This document shows positions 1-7,311 of a stretch of 64,000 bases of DNA, in pieces. Origin of the DNA: Poindextera sp035604135. Lineage in GTDB: Bacteria > Pseudomonadota > Alphaproteobacteria > Caulobacterales > Caulobacteraceae. Within the stretch, counting starts at the first letter, position 1, and each line of letters begins with the position of its first letter. The stretch spans positions 1-64,000 of the forward strand of contig DATNJB010000028.1 of assembly GCA_035604135.1 (NCBI GenBank). Direction: 5' to 3'. Position numbers and translations under genes: made by a program. The notes beneath the pieces are model-generated. The model had not been told where the DNA came from and did not search any database. It saw only the letters and a list, made by a program, of their open reading frames with translations.

Positions 1-371
1 CCGGCGGCGACGACTTCGATCCGAGCATCGCGCGCAAGGCATTCCTCGCCTACGACGCCAGCGCGCCCAAGCTCCGCGGCAGCTACAAGCTGCCGTTCTG
101 CCACGTTGATGACGGGACCCTGAAGGCCTGCAGAGGCGGCATCCGCGCCGCGGCGGCCCGGCTCCCGCAGGCCGACATCAGCGAGAGCGCCAGGACCGAA
201 GCCCAGGCCGTCATCGACCATTACGAAAAGGCCTTCATGCCGAAGGCCGCCACCCCTGCCGAGCGCGTCGCCGAGGCCCGAAGGTTGCGCGACGGCCTCG
301 AGCGCGCCGCCGAACGCCGCCAAGAAGTCGCGGAGCTCCTCGCCGAGGCCCGAGAGGAGGCCAGGCGATGA
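1..371 (+). CDS. Phage protein, C-terminal part (head maturation-type domain)
   Basis: The reading frame is open from base 3 to the TGA at 369-371; the start lies outside the window. The visible ~122 residues contain a segment of the type seen at the C-terminal end of phage capsid-associated proteins: an ARKAFLAYD motif, then GSYKLPF, then a short acidic-glycine turn followed by a helix rich in Ala. The rest is a charged, Glu/Arg/Ala-rich helix. The exact function is not recognisable from this fragment; prohead protease or scaffold-like is a guess. The next gene starts inside its stop codon (ATGA), so the two are translationally coupled. Confidence 0.5.
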   Translation, partial: GGDDFDPSIARKAFLAYDASAPKLRGSYKLPFCHVDDGTLKACRGGIRAAAARLPQADISESARTEAQAVIDHYEKAFMPKAATPAERVAEARRLRDGLERAAERRQEVAELLAEAREEARR

Positions 372-661
372 ACGCGGGCGAGATGGCCAACATCGACGCC
401 GCGATCGGCCATACGAAGGCGGCCATCACGGCTGCGCACGCCTTTTTCAGGGGCGCGCGCGCTGACGCCGAGGTCTTGCCCGGGGACATGGACAATGCCG
501 CGCTGGCTCAACTTTTCGTCGCGGAGGATCGCGGGCTCTTCGACCAGGCCGAGACGATCCTCGCACGCTCCCGGACGCGCCTCAGGACGTTGCGTCGCAT
601 CCGGGCGACCGGCCTCCTCATGATTTATGACCTCATTTTGCTCGGCGACGGTGAGACATGA
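368..661 (+). CDS. Hypothetical phage protein, 97 aa
   Basis: The ATG at 368 overlaps the stop of the preceding phage gene and the stop at 659-661 overlaps the next ATG, the tight packing expected in a phage operon. The protein is soluble-looking, alanine-rich and mostly helical, with an Arg-rich stretch near residues 66-80 and a short hydrophobic segment near the C-terminus. No family is recognised. Its place before the tape-measure gene is where tail assembly proteins usually sit, but nothing in the sequence proves that role. Confidence 0.5.
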   Translation: MNAGEMANIDAAIGHTKAAITAAHAFFRGARADAEVLPGDMDNAALAQLFVAEDRGLFDQAETILARSRTRLRTLRRIRATGLLMIYDLILLGDGET

Positions 662-849
662 CCGCCGCCGCACCCTACCGCGCGGCCGGCGCGGTCTTCG
701 CCAACCGGCCGGGCTTCGGACGGCCAGTGGCCCTTAAAAAACCCCGTCAAGACTCCTGGGCGGCCTCCTTTCCGCCGCGAGGAGCAGCGGCGCGGGCGGT
801 CCGGGGACCCGACAAGTCTCCGGGCCGCTCCTCTAGGTTAGGAGGCTAG
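658..849 (+). CDS. Possible small phage ORF, 63 aa
   Basis: The ATG overlaps the previous stop (ATGA) and the frame runs to a TAG at 847-849, just before the tape-measure start. The product is rich in Pro, Arg, Gly and Ala with no recognisable pattern, which is what a chance frame in GC-rich DNA would look like. It may be a real short protein or simply a decayed spacer that carries the ribosome binding site of the next gene. Confidence 0.2.
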   Translation: MTAAAPYRAAGAVFANRPGFGRPVALKKPRQDSWAASFPPRGAAARAVRGPDKSPGRSSRLGG

Positions 850-853
850 AACG
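840..853 (+). promoter_or_regulatory. Strong Shine-Dalgarno followed by ACG instead of ATG
   Basis: AGGAGG at 840-845 is followed by a five-base spacer and then ACG at 851-853, in frame with the tape-measure protein. The next usable in-frame start, a TTG at 929, has no such ribosome binding site. The sequence downstream of the ACG (ANNITVTIGADVADLV) reads like a normal tape-measure N-terminus. So ACG occupies the position of the authentic start. Confidence 0.7.
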
Positions 854-3523
854 GCCAACAATATCACAGTCACAATCGGCGCGGATGTTGCTGATTTAGT
901 TGCGAAAAGAGCGATTCTGTCGTCCGAATTGAAGGCGGCGACAAGCGATTTGAACAACTTCGCCAGGAGCGCGCGCACCTCCGGCCTGTCGGACGAGCTG
1001 AAAAGCTCGATGCTCGGCGCCGCCAGTTCGGTCACAGGCCTGCGCGCCCAGGTGTCCGGCATCGACGGAGAAATGCGCAAACTCGCCACGGCCGGTCCGG
1101 CGGTCGGCTCGGCGATGGAGAGGGCCTTCGGCTCGGCGGCCACCTCTCAGCTCGGCGCGTTCGGCGGAGCCTTCCAGGCGCTGGGGCCCGAGGCTCTCGC
1201 TGCCGGCGCTGGCATCGCCGCCGCCGTTGCCGCGGCCACCGGGCTGATCACGGCGACCCAGCATGCCGTCGATTACGGGGCCTCGATCGAGAAGCTCTCC
1301 AAGACGACCGGCCTGTCGACGACCTTCTTGCAGGAATTCCAATATGCGGCCGGCGCCTCCGACATCGAGGTCGGCGTCGCCGACGCGGCGATCAAAAGCC
1401 TCAACGACAGCCTCGGCGCGGTGAACCAAAAGCTGCCCCGCAGCAAACAGCTCCTCCTCGACTTCAGTCGGCTCGGCTTCACGAAGGAGCAGCTCGCAGG
1501 CTTCCATGACGCCGGGGAGCTGTTCCCCATCCTGGCCCAGCGCATGGCCAACATGCAGGACGTGGCGGGCCGCGAGGCGATCGCAAAGAAACTCGGGCTG
1601 GAGGAACTTCTCCCGCTGCTTGAGGGTGGCGCGACCGGCTTCGATACTCTTGCTGCCAAGGCCGAGCATCTGAACCTCATCATGTCGCCGGAGGAAGTCA
1701 ACGCGGCGGCGGACGCGAAGAGGACCCTTGAAGAGCTGAATGAGGAGATGGCGGACAAGGCCAATATCTCCTTCGCCAATTTCGCCGGCACGCTAATTGC
1801 GATCAAGGAAGGGTTCGTCAACGCCGAGAGCGCGGGGCTGCACTTCCTGGGGGCGCTGACGAACACGCTCAGCCCGCTGCAGAAAATCAAGGACCTACAG
1901 GGCGAATACAACGACCTTCAGGCGCAGGATCGCGCCACTGGCAAGATCGCGCCGAGCCACGTCGCGCTCTACCAGCAGATCACCGCTGAAGCGCAAGCGG
2001 CGACGACCGTCTTGCAAGCGCAGAACCGGCTGGCTGCGGCTGTCGGCGGTCCGCCCGCGGCTCCCGTCGGAATCGGCACCGGCGACAAGGGCCGGAAGGG
2101 CAGGACCCCCAGGGCCGAGGATGACCAGGTTCAGGTGTGGTCGGAGCAGCTGCACGCCCAGGAAGCCGCGTCGAAGGATTTCTTCGGCGACGAGACGTCG
2201 ATGGAGTTGGCGTACTGGCAGGAAAAGCTCGCGATCGTGCAGGCCGAAGCGCCGAAGACGAAGGCGGCGGTCGCTGCGCAGTTGAAGGACGAGCTGGCGA
2301 TCAGCAGCAAGATCTACGACGACCAGAAGGCCTTGGCGCGCCAGGCCTACGATGAGCACCTTGCGGACCTGAACGCCCAGCTCGAGGCCGACCGCGACAG
2401 CTGGGCGAAGGAGCAGGCCGATTGGGAAACCAAGCTCGCGTACATCGAGGCTCACTTCCACAAGGAAAGCACCCAATATCAGGACGCCTTCCGCCAGTTC
2501 GAGGCCGCTGAGCGCGAGCATCAGCAGCGCATGCTCGAGGAGATGGCGACGGGCGGCCAGAAGGGGCTCGACGAGCTCCAGCGCAGCCTCGAAAGCCAGC
2601 AAGCGATCCGCGAGGACAACGCGCGCACCGCGCTCGCGGTCTCAGGCGGGAAGAACAAGTACGCGCCCCTCGGCGGCGTCCTGCAGGCCCAGGCGGAGGC
2701 CGCCATCGACCATCAACTGGCCCAGCAGAAGATCGCCGATCTGGACGCCCAGCAGGCCCACAGCGACGCCGTGTGGAACCACGAACTAGACATCGTCGCC
2801 ACCGTTTCCGGCGCCGAGAGCCAGCTGTACGCGAAGCTCACCCAGCAGAAGAAGGACGCCGACCAGGGCTGGGCGAACAAGAAGCTGCAGCTCCTCAACC
2901 AGCTGACCAACCAGGAGGTGCAGGATCAGCTCAAGGTCCAGCAGGCCTGGCACGCCGTCATCGACCCGATGGTGCAGAGCACGGGCTCGAACATGCTCAA
3001 GCTGGCCGAGGGCACCGAAACTTGGAACCAGGCCCTTTTGAACGTCGGCCAATCGGCACTGGATATGATCATTCAGCAGATCGAGAGGATGGTCGAGGCC
3101 TGGATAGTCAGCGCGCTTACCGGCACGGCAAAAAACGCTGGCTTAGCTGGTTCAGCGGGCGTTGCCAGTATGGCCGGCGCTCCTTTCCCGATCGACCTGA
3201 CCGCCCCGGCCTTTGGCGCTGAGATGGCGGCAGCCGCCGGGGCCTTCGGCTCGTTTGCCCAAGGCATCAACGTCGTCCCGCGCGACATGGTGGCCCAGAT
3301 CCACGCGGGCGAGCGGATTATGTCGCCGGGCGACAACTCGGCGCTGATCTCCGCGATGCGCGGGCGCGGCCCTGGCGGCGGCGACGTGCACAACTACCAC
3401 ACGACCTATGCCCCCCAGGTGCAGCCGAAGGCGGACTTCAAAGAGGACCTTTGGGCGAACGCCAATGACGTCTATGCGCTCGTGAAACGTGGCATCCGTG
3501 ATGGGAAGCTGAGCGTCGGATGA
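851..3523 (+). CDS. Phage tail tape-measure protein
   Basis: Determines tail length and helps DNA entry in siphophage-type tails. From the ACG at 851 the protein is 890 residues. It has an N-terminal ITVTIGADVADL segment, an Ala/Gly-rich hydrophobic stretch around residues 110-135, and a long central region of charged coiled-coil helices rich in Gln, Lys and Glu. The C-terminus is typical of tape measures, with VVPRDMVAQIHAGERIM and a closing GGDVHNYHTTYAP segment. The frame is intact over its whole length, unlike its neighbours. The start is taken at ACG because of the strong ribosome binding site; initiation at TTG 929 would remove 26 conserved residues. The next gene's ATG overlaps its stop. 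Confidence 0.85.
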   Translation, partial: TANNITVTIGADVADLVAKRAILSSELKAATSDLNNFARSARTSGLSDELKSSMLGAASSVTGLRAQVSGIDGEMRKLATAGPAVGSAMERAFGSAATSQLGAFGGAFQALGPEALAAGAGIAAAVAAATGLITATQHAVDYGASIEKLSKTTGLSTTFLQEFQYAAGASDIEVGVADAAIKSLNDSLGAVNQKLPRSKQLLLDFSRLGFTKEQLAGFHDAGELFPILAQRMANMQDVAGREAIAKKLGLEELLPLLEGGATGFDTLAAKAEHLNLIMSPEEVNAAADAKRTLEELNEEMADKANISFANFAGTLIAIKEGFVNAESAGLHFLGALTNTLSPLQKIKDLQGEYNDLQAQDRATGKIAPSHVALYQQITAEAQAATTVLQAQNRLAAAVGGPPAAPVGIGTGDKGRKGRTPRAEDDQVQVWSEQLHAQEAASKDFFGDETSMELAYWQEKLAIVQAEAPKTKAAVAAQLKDELAISSKIYDDQKALARQAYDEHLADLNAQLEADRDSWAKEQADWETKLAYIEAHFHKESTQYQDAFRQFEAAEREHQQRMLEEMATGGQKGLDELQRSLESQQAIREDNARTALAVSGGKNKYAPLGGVLQAQAEAAIDHQLAQQKIADLDAQQAHSDAVWNHELDIVATVSGAESQLYAKLTQQKKDADQGWANKKLQLLNQLTNQEVQDQLKVQQAWHAVIDPMVQSTGSNMLKLAEGTETWNQALLNVGQSALDMIIQQIERMVEAWIVSALTGTAKNAGLAGSAGVASMAGAPFPIDLTAPAFGAEMAAAAGAFGSFAQGINVVPRDMVAQIHAGERIMSPGDNSALISAMRGRGPGGGDVHNYHTTYAPQVQPKADFKEDLWANANDVYALVKRGIRDGKLSVG

Positions 3524-3898
3524 CCCGCGATGCGTCACCGGAGCGCATCCTTGAGGAAGTCATGGCGCTCCTTCAGGAACGTCTTGAGCCTCGAAACCAC
3601 ATCGAGGCCGCGCTGCGACGCAAGGCGCTACTGGTGGGGCTTTTCGGCGAGGGTAAGACCGAGGCCGAGCGCGTCCAGGCGCTGCTCGCCAGAGCCAGCG
3701 CGCGCCCTTCACGAGCTGTTCGGGGACCTCTTCGGCGGAACCGTCGACGACGAGCGCCGCGCCGAGCTCAGCGCGCTCGCCAAGGGGCTCAGAGCCATGG
3801 CGTCAGCCGGAGGTGGAGAGCTGCGCCGCCAGTTGCTCGAGGCCCTCGCCAGCGCCTTCGAGGACGCCGCTGCCGCGCCGCCACGCATCGTCCAGTGA
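3520..3898 (+). pseudogene. Frameshifted phage gene downstream of tape measure
   Basis: The ATG at 3520 overlaps the tape-measure stop. The first ~60 residues (ILEEVMALLQERLEPRNHIE onward) lie in one frame and the natural continuation (ALHELFGDLFGGTVDDERR to PRIVQ) lies in the next frame, ending at the TGA 3896-3898. The switch falls at about 3698-3710 within a GC-alternating run and needs one extra base to be removed, or a +1 ribosomal shift. Joined, the product would be about 125 residues, helical, with no recognised domain. I read it as decay or a sequencing indel, because known programmed frameshifts in tail chaperones lie upstream of the tape measure and are usually -1. Confidence 0.6.
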
Positions 3899-4116
3899 GC
3901 GTTGAGCGGCCCCCCGGGCGAGAACTGCTGATCGGCCTGGTGGCGATCGCCGCGGCGGCGCGCTGCTCCACTGAAATGGCGCGACGTCTGATCGAAGCGG
4001 GCGAACTGCCGGTCCACCGGGTCGGCGCTCCCCTCGCGGCCATATGTGCGACGCCGAGCGCGGTGCGTCACTGGCGGGCTGGCCGGCTCAAGCTCCGCGG
4101 CGCCTCGGCGAGTTGA
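3895..4116 (+). CDS. Small helix-turn-helix-like phage protein, 73 aa
   Basis: GTG at 3895 overlaps the preceding TGA (GTGA). The product has a run CSTEMARRLIEAGELPVHRV that resembles the recognition and wing region of excisionase/Nu1-type small DNA-binding proteins, followed by basic residues. It sits in the same frame as the first half of the broken upstream gene but is a separate cistron. A DNA-packaging or regulatory role is possible; nothing more specific can be said. The next ORF starts at an ATG that overlaps its stop (TGATG). Confidence 0.5.
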   Translation: MSVERPPGRELLIGLVAIAAAARCSTEMARRLIEAGELPVHRVGAPLAAICATPSAVRHWRAGRLKLRGASAS

Positions 4117-4260
4117 TGGCCGAAATGAGGGCGGCGGACAAGCTCTCGAAGGGGGGCCGGCCTACCGAAAACCGGGTTTCTAAAAAACCCAGTTTCGCCG
4201 ATCAAGGCGTCGACAAGAACCTTGCCGACAAGGCGCGCAAGCTGGCCGGCTCAAGCGGGC
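4116..4260 (+). pseudogene. Truncated phage/plasmid-type protein fragment
   Basis: Starts at ATG 4116 and encodes MRAADKLSKGGRP, a variable linker, then DQGVDKNLADKARKLAG. This MR-A-KL-x-GGRP ... GVDKxLADxARK pattern is the N-terminal half of a small protein family seen in alphaproteobacterial phages and plasmids. After about residue 45 the family-like sequence stops and the frame runs on meaninglessly through the palindrome at 4271 and antisense through the tRNA. I therefore call it a fragment whose 3' part was lost when the prophage end eroded. Confidence 0.6.
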
Positions 4261-4270
4261 TGAAGCTGAG

Positions 4271-4292
4271 AACGTCCCGACGTCGGGACGTT
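4271..4292. repeat. 22-bp perfect palindrome
   Basis: The half-site is AACGTCCCGAC and the second half is its exact reverse complement, with no spacer. It lies immediately after the point where the truncated phage ORF loses its family similarity, 130 bp from the tRNA 3' end. It could be an operator or a recombination-associated site. With no loop and no T-run it is a poor terminator. Confidence 0.6.
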
Positions 4293-4419
4293 TCAGGTTC
4301 TCCGCGCCCAGGCGCAGATCGTCGGGGCGGCATTCGCGGACATGGAGCGGACACGGTTTCCCGCAAGCGCGCCGGGGCGCCTCCGGCCTCTCCTAACCGC
4401 TTGTTCCTACTAGTGAAAA

Positions 4420-4495
<76 letters not shown>

Positions 4496-4533
4496 GGACC
4501 CCGCCAGCATCGGTCGGTCTCGCGAGGGCGCGG

Positions 4534-4561
4534 ACCATACTGAGTTTCGATCTGTTGGCAA
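4534..4561 (-). promoter_or_regulatory. Possible promoter of tRNA-Lys
   Basis: On the minus strand TTGCCA (4561-4556) is followed after 16 bases by TATGGT (4539-4534), a fair match to the housekeeping -35/-10 pattern. It lies about 38 bases before the tRNA start, giving a short leader. Only the pattern supports it. Confidence 0.35.
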
Positions 4562-4627
4562 GGCGAGCGCGCCTCCCGCCCGACGCCCGCTTGGGCTAGG
4601 CTCGAACGAGTCGGCTGGGGAGCGGCC

Positions 4628-4993
4628 ATGGCCAGACGCGACATCACCGGCGCCGTCAATTTCCGGCACTTGGAGAGCTTCGCCGCCGGCGACCAGCAGG
4701 TGGTCGACGAGGTGCTGGAGCTATTCCGCGAGCAGGCGGCGATGTGGGTCAGGCTGCTGGACCCCGCCGCAGAGGGCTGGCGAGACGCGGCGCACAGCCT
4801 GAAGGGCTCGGCGCTCGGCGTCGGCGCCTTTGCGCTCGCTGACGAATGCGAGGTGGCCGAGCGGGCCGAGCGGATGGAGGACCGTATCCTGCTTGCCGTG
4901 TCGATCCGCGACGCGATCGAGGCGGCGCTGGCCGACATCGCGGCCTATGCGCACGAACAGGCGCTCCGCTCGCTGAAGACGCCGCGCGCCTAG
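4628..4993 (+). CDS. Hpt-domain phosphotransfer protein
   Basis: A 121-residue single-domain histidine phosphotransferase, which relays phosphate between hybrid histidine kinases and response regulators. The phospho-accepting motif is AAHSLKGSALGVGAF with His56 as the likely acceptor; the surrounding sequence is a helical bundle without membrane segments. Length and layout fit stand-alone Hpt proteins. It is not in an operon with a kinase, so its partners must be encoded elsewhere; the hybrid kinase at 42969 in this window is one candidate, but that is only a guess. Its stop lies 4 bases inside the convergent LysR gene. Confidence 0.88.
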   Translation: MARRDITGAVNFRHLESFAAGDQQVVDEVLELFREQAAMWVRLLDPAAEGWRDAAHSLKGSALGVGAFALADECEVAERAERMEDRILLAVSIRDAIEAALADIAAYAHEQALRSLKTPRA

Positions 4994-5937
4994 ATCCCGG
5001 CGCCGTTGTCGATCGAGGCGAGCGCCGCCTCGTGGGCGGCGGCCTGCTGGCCGATCCAGGCGATGAACGCCTTCACCTGCGGCAGGCGCCCCTTCGTCTT
5101 CGGGTGCACGAGGTAGTAGGCGAAGTCGACCGCGGTCGCGATTTGCAAGGGAACGACCAGGCACCCGGCGTCCAAGTCGGCTTGCGCCAGCGTGCGCTTG
5201 GCGAGCGCCACCCCGCGACCGCCGACTGCGGCCTCGATGACCAGGCTCGACTGGTTGAAACGCGGGCCGCGGGATCCGTCGACGCCCTTCACCCCGCGCG
5301 CGGCCAGCCACATCGTCCAGTCCGGGCAGGAAGGATCGGCGTCGGGCGAGCCGTCGTGCAACAGCACCTGGTTGGCCAGGTCGGCCGGCGCTTCGAGCGG
5401 CTGGGTCTCGAGCAGGGCGGGGCTCGCGACCGGCAGCACGGTCTCGTGCATCAGGCGGATGGTCTCCAACCCGGCATAGCGGCCCGAGCCGTAGCGAATG
5501 GCGAGATCGACCTCGCCCGAGGCGAAGTCATTGATTTCATTGTCGGCTGAGACCCAGACGTCCACATCGGGGTGCTGGGTCTCGAAGTCGCCGAGCCGGG
5601 GCAGCAGCCACTTGGAGGCGAACGATGGCGGGACGGTCACCGTCAGCCGCCGTCCATCGACAGCCGCGGTCAGCATGGAGGCGGCTTCCGCCAGTCGATC
5701 GAAGGCTTCGCGCAGCGCCGGCAGGGCGATCTGCGCCGGGTCGGTCAGCAACAGTCCCTTAGGCGTGCGCTTGAAGAGCGCGACGCCGACGTAGTCTTCA
5801 AGGTTCTGGATCTGCTGGCTGACCGCGCCCGGGGTGACAGAGAGCTCGTCCGCCGCCCGGCTGAAATTCAGGTGCCGCGCAGCCGCCTCGAAAGCGCGCA
5901 GCGCGTTCAGCGGCGGCAATCGACGTCGAAGTTCCAT
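4990..5937 (-). CDS. LysR-family transcriptional regulator (GcvA-like)
   Basis: 315 residues. The N-terminal winged HTH (about residues 10-65) shows LNALRAFEAAARHLNFSRAA and GAVSQQIQNLEDYVG, typical of the GcvA/AmpR branch. The remainder is a periplasmic-binding-like effector domain. The ATG at 5937-5935 is chosen because it starts the canonical MELRRRLPPLNALRAFE segment; the open frame continues upstream without coding character. It is divergent from the sulfur assimilation operon across a 171-bp intergenic region, so control of that operon is plausible. The effector is unknown, and other GcvA-like members act on unrelated genes. Confidence 0.9.
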   Translation of the reverse strand: MELRRRLPPLNALRAFEAAARHLNFSRAADELSVTPGAVSQQIQNLEDYVGVALFKRTPKGLLLTDPAQIALPALREAFDRLAEAASMLTAAVDGRRLTVTVPPSFASKWLLPRLGDFETQHPDVDVWVSADNEINDFASGEVDLAIRYGSGRYAGLETIRLMHETVLPVASPALLETQPLEAPADLANQVLLHDGSPDADPSCPDWTMWLAARGVKGVDGSRGPRFNQSSLVIEAAVGGRGVALAKRTLAQADLDAGCLVVPLQIATAVDFAYYLVHPKTKGRLPQVKAFIAWIGQQAAAHEAALASIDNGAGI

Positions 5938-6108
5938 CAATTTTCCTGAACGACCCGGCAGAAGTCCTTGGTTGCGAGGTGGCGTCGTGAGCACCATTTT
6001 GCAAGGGTTCCGGTCGCACACGATCCCTTTGGCGGTTGGATTTCCGCGGGGCGGGCGTCGGGCCTTTGCCCCGCGCGTCATATCGAGGGAGGCTTTAGAG
6101 GAGCTATC

Positions 6109-6939
6109 ATGCCCAGCCGGGTCGGTCCGCATCAACGGCGCCGCCGCCTCGTGGTCCTCAAGGGCCAACAGGCAGGCGCCGGCGTGGTCTGGCTGGTCGG
6201 CGCAGGCCCGGGCGATCCGGAGCTTCTCACGCTGAAGGCGCTCAGGTTGCTGAAGACCGCCGATGTCGTCGTGCACGACCGCCTGACGCCCAAGCCCATC
6301 CTGGATCTCGCCGGCCCGAGCGCCCGGCTGATCGACGTCGGCAAGCGCAAGTCGCACCACACGCTCCCGCAAGAGGACATCAACCAGCTGTTGATCGCGC
6401 TCGCGCGCGAAGGGCTGACGGTCGTGCGGCTGAAGGGCGGCGACCCCTTCCTGTTCGGCCGCGGCGGCGAGGAGCTCGCGGAGCTGCGGGCGGCCGGCAT
6501 CGAGGCGCATGTCGTTCCGGGCGTGACCGCTGCGCTGGCCGCGGCGGCGGACGCGGGCGCGGCGCTCACCCATCGCGGCCTCGCCCAGGCCGTGACTTTC
6601 GTCACCGGACACGCCGCCAAGGGAGGCGAGCCTGACCTCGACTGGGCGTCGCTGGCCAGGCCGAACCAGACGGTGGTGGTCTACATGGGCGTCTCGACGG
6701 CGGCGACGATCGCCGGGCGCCTGATCGCCGCGGGGCGTGAGGCCTCGACCCCGGCGATGGTTGTCGAAAACGCCAGTTTGCCTGACGAGCGGCGCATCGT
6801 CGCCACACTGGGCGGTCTCGGCGCGGCGGCCGAGGGTATCGAGGGTCCGGCGTTGCTCATCATCGGCGAGGTTGCTGCTCTGGCGAGCGCCCAGCCCGTC
6901 GCCGAGCTCGTGCGCCACGCTGGCGAGGCGCGCTCGTGA
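6109..6939 (+). CDS. cobA: Uroporphyrinogen-III C-methyltransferase (SUMT)
   Basis: Methylates uroporphyrinogen III twice with S-adenosylmethionine to give precorrin-2, the precursor of siroheme and cobalamin. The family motifs are clear: WLVGAGPGDPELLTLKAL near the N-terminus, RLKGGDPFLFGRGGEE in the middle, and VVYMG and PALLIIGEV toward the end. The start at ATG 6109 is preceded by GAGGAG at a good distance. The 276-residue protein has the methyltransferase domain only, without the dehydrogenase/ferrochelatase part of fused CysG. As first gene of the operon with a siroheme-dependent reductase, its job here is most likely siroheme supply. Confidence 0.93.
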   Translation: MPSRVGPHQRRRRLVVLKGQQAGAGVVWLVGAGPGDPELLTLKALRLLKTADVVVHDRLTPKPILDLAGPSARLIDVGKRKSHHTLPQEDINQLLIALAREGLTVVRLKGGDPFLFGRGGEELAELRAAGIEAHVVPGVTAALAAAADAGAALTHRGLAQAVTFVTGHAAKGGEPDLDWASLARPNQTVVVYMGVSTAATIAGRLIAAGREASTPAMVVENASLPDERRIVATLGGLGAAAEGIEGPALLIIGEVAALASAQPVAELVRHAGEARS

Positions 6940-7298
6940 AGGCGCTCACCGGCAACCGGCTGGACGACGGCGAGGCCGTCTTCCTCGACCATGCGGGCGG
7001 TTGGGGCGAGCAGTTCGTCGACGCCCAACTGTTCGAAGACGATGACGCGGCGCTTGCCGCCGAGGCGCACGCCAAGACCGAGATTACCGTCGTGGTCGAT
7101 CCGTACCTGATCGACGTCATCCCCTCCGACAGCGGCTGGGCGCCCCTGAGCTTCCGCGAGCGCGTGCGGGCGCTAGGCCCCACCAACAAGCCGGAGCACG
7201 GCAAGAAGACTGAAGGCGGCGAGGCCATCGAGGCTTTGCTGCACGCCCATGGCGCGGCCCGCTCGAAGGGCCGCATTGAACTCATCAGGCGCAAGTAG
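6936..7298 (+). CDS. DUF2849 protein of the sulfite reductase operon
   Basis: 120 residues starting at a GTG that overlaps the cobA stop (GTGA). It begins MKALTGNRLDDGEAVFLD and contains ALAAEAHAKTEITVVVDPYL, the pattern of DUF2849 proteins, which are regularly found between SUMT and a sulfite/nitrite reductase in alphaproteobacteria. It is soluble and has no catalytic motif I recognise. An accessory role in siroheme or reductase assembly is inferred from gene order only. Confidence 0.8.
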   Translation: MKALTGNRLDDGEAVFLDHAGGWGEQFVDAQLFEDDDAALAAEAHAKTEITVVVDPYLIDVIPSDSGWAPLSFRERVRALGPTNKPEHGKKTEGGEAIEALLHAHGAARSKGRIELIRRK

Positions 7299-7311
7299 AG
7301 GAGGCGGCGGG

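Larger units (their letters stand above)
1..4419. mobile_element. Prophage remnant ending at tRNA-Lys
   Basis: All genes run on the plus strand with overlapping stop/start codons, and the only confident product is a phage tail tape-measure protein. Around it are a head-type partial protein, small phage-like ORFs, one frameshifted gene and one truncated gene. The block stops against the 3' end of tRNA-Lys, the usual attachment position for tyrosine-recombinase phages. No integrase, lysis or tail-tip gene lies between the tape measure and the tRNA, so this end has been eroded or rearranged. The left boundary lies outside the window. The phage origin is well supported; the attachment site is inferred, because no second copy of the tRNA end is visible. 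Confidence 0.75.

Noticed and set aside
1..4419. Gene transfer agent instead of prophage
   Set aside because: The tape-measure type, gene order, decay and tRNA junction do not match the conserved alphaproteobacterial GTA cluster.
6061..6108. Possible riboswitch upstream of cobA
   Set aside because: No B12-box or SAM-type consensus and no clear stems; only a normal Shine-Dalgarno is visible.
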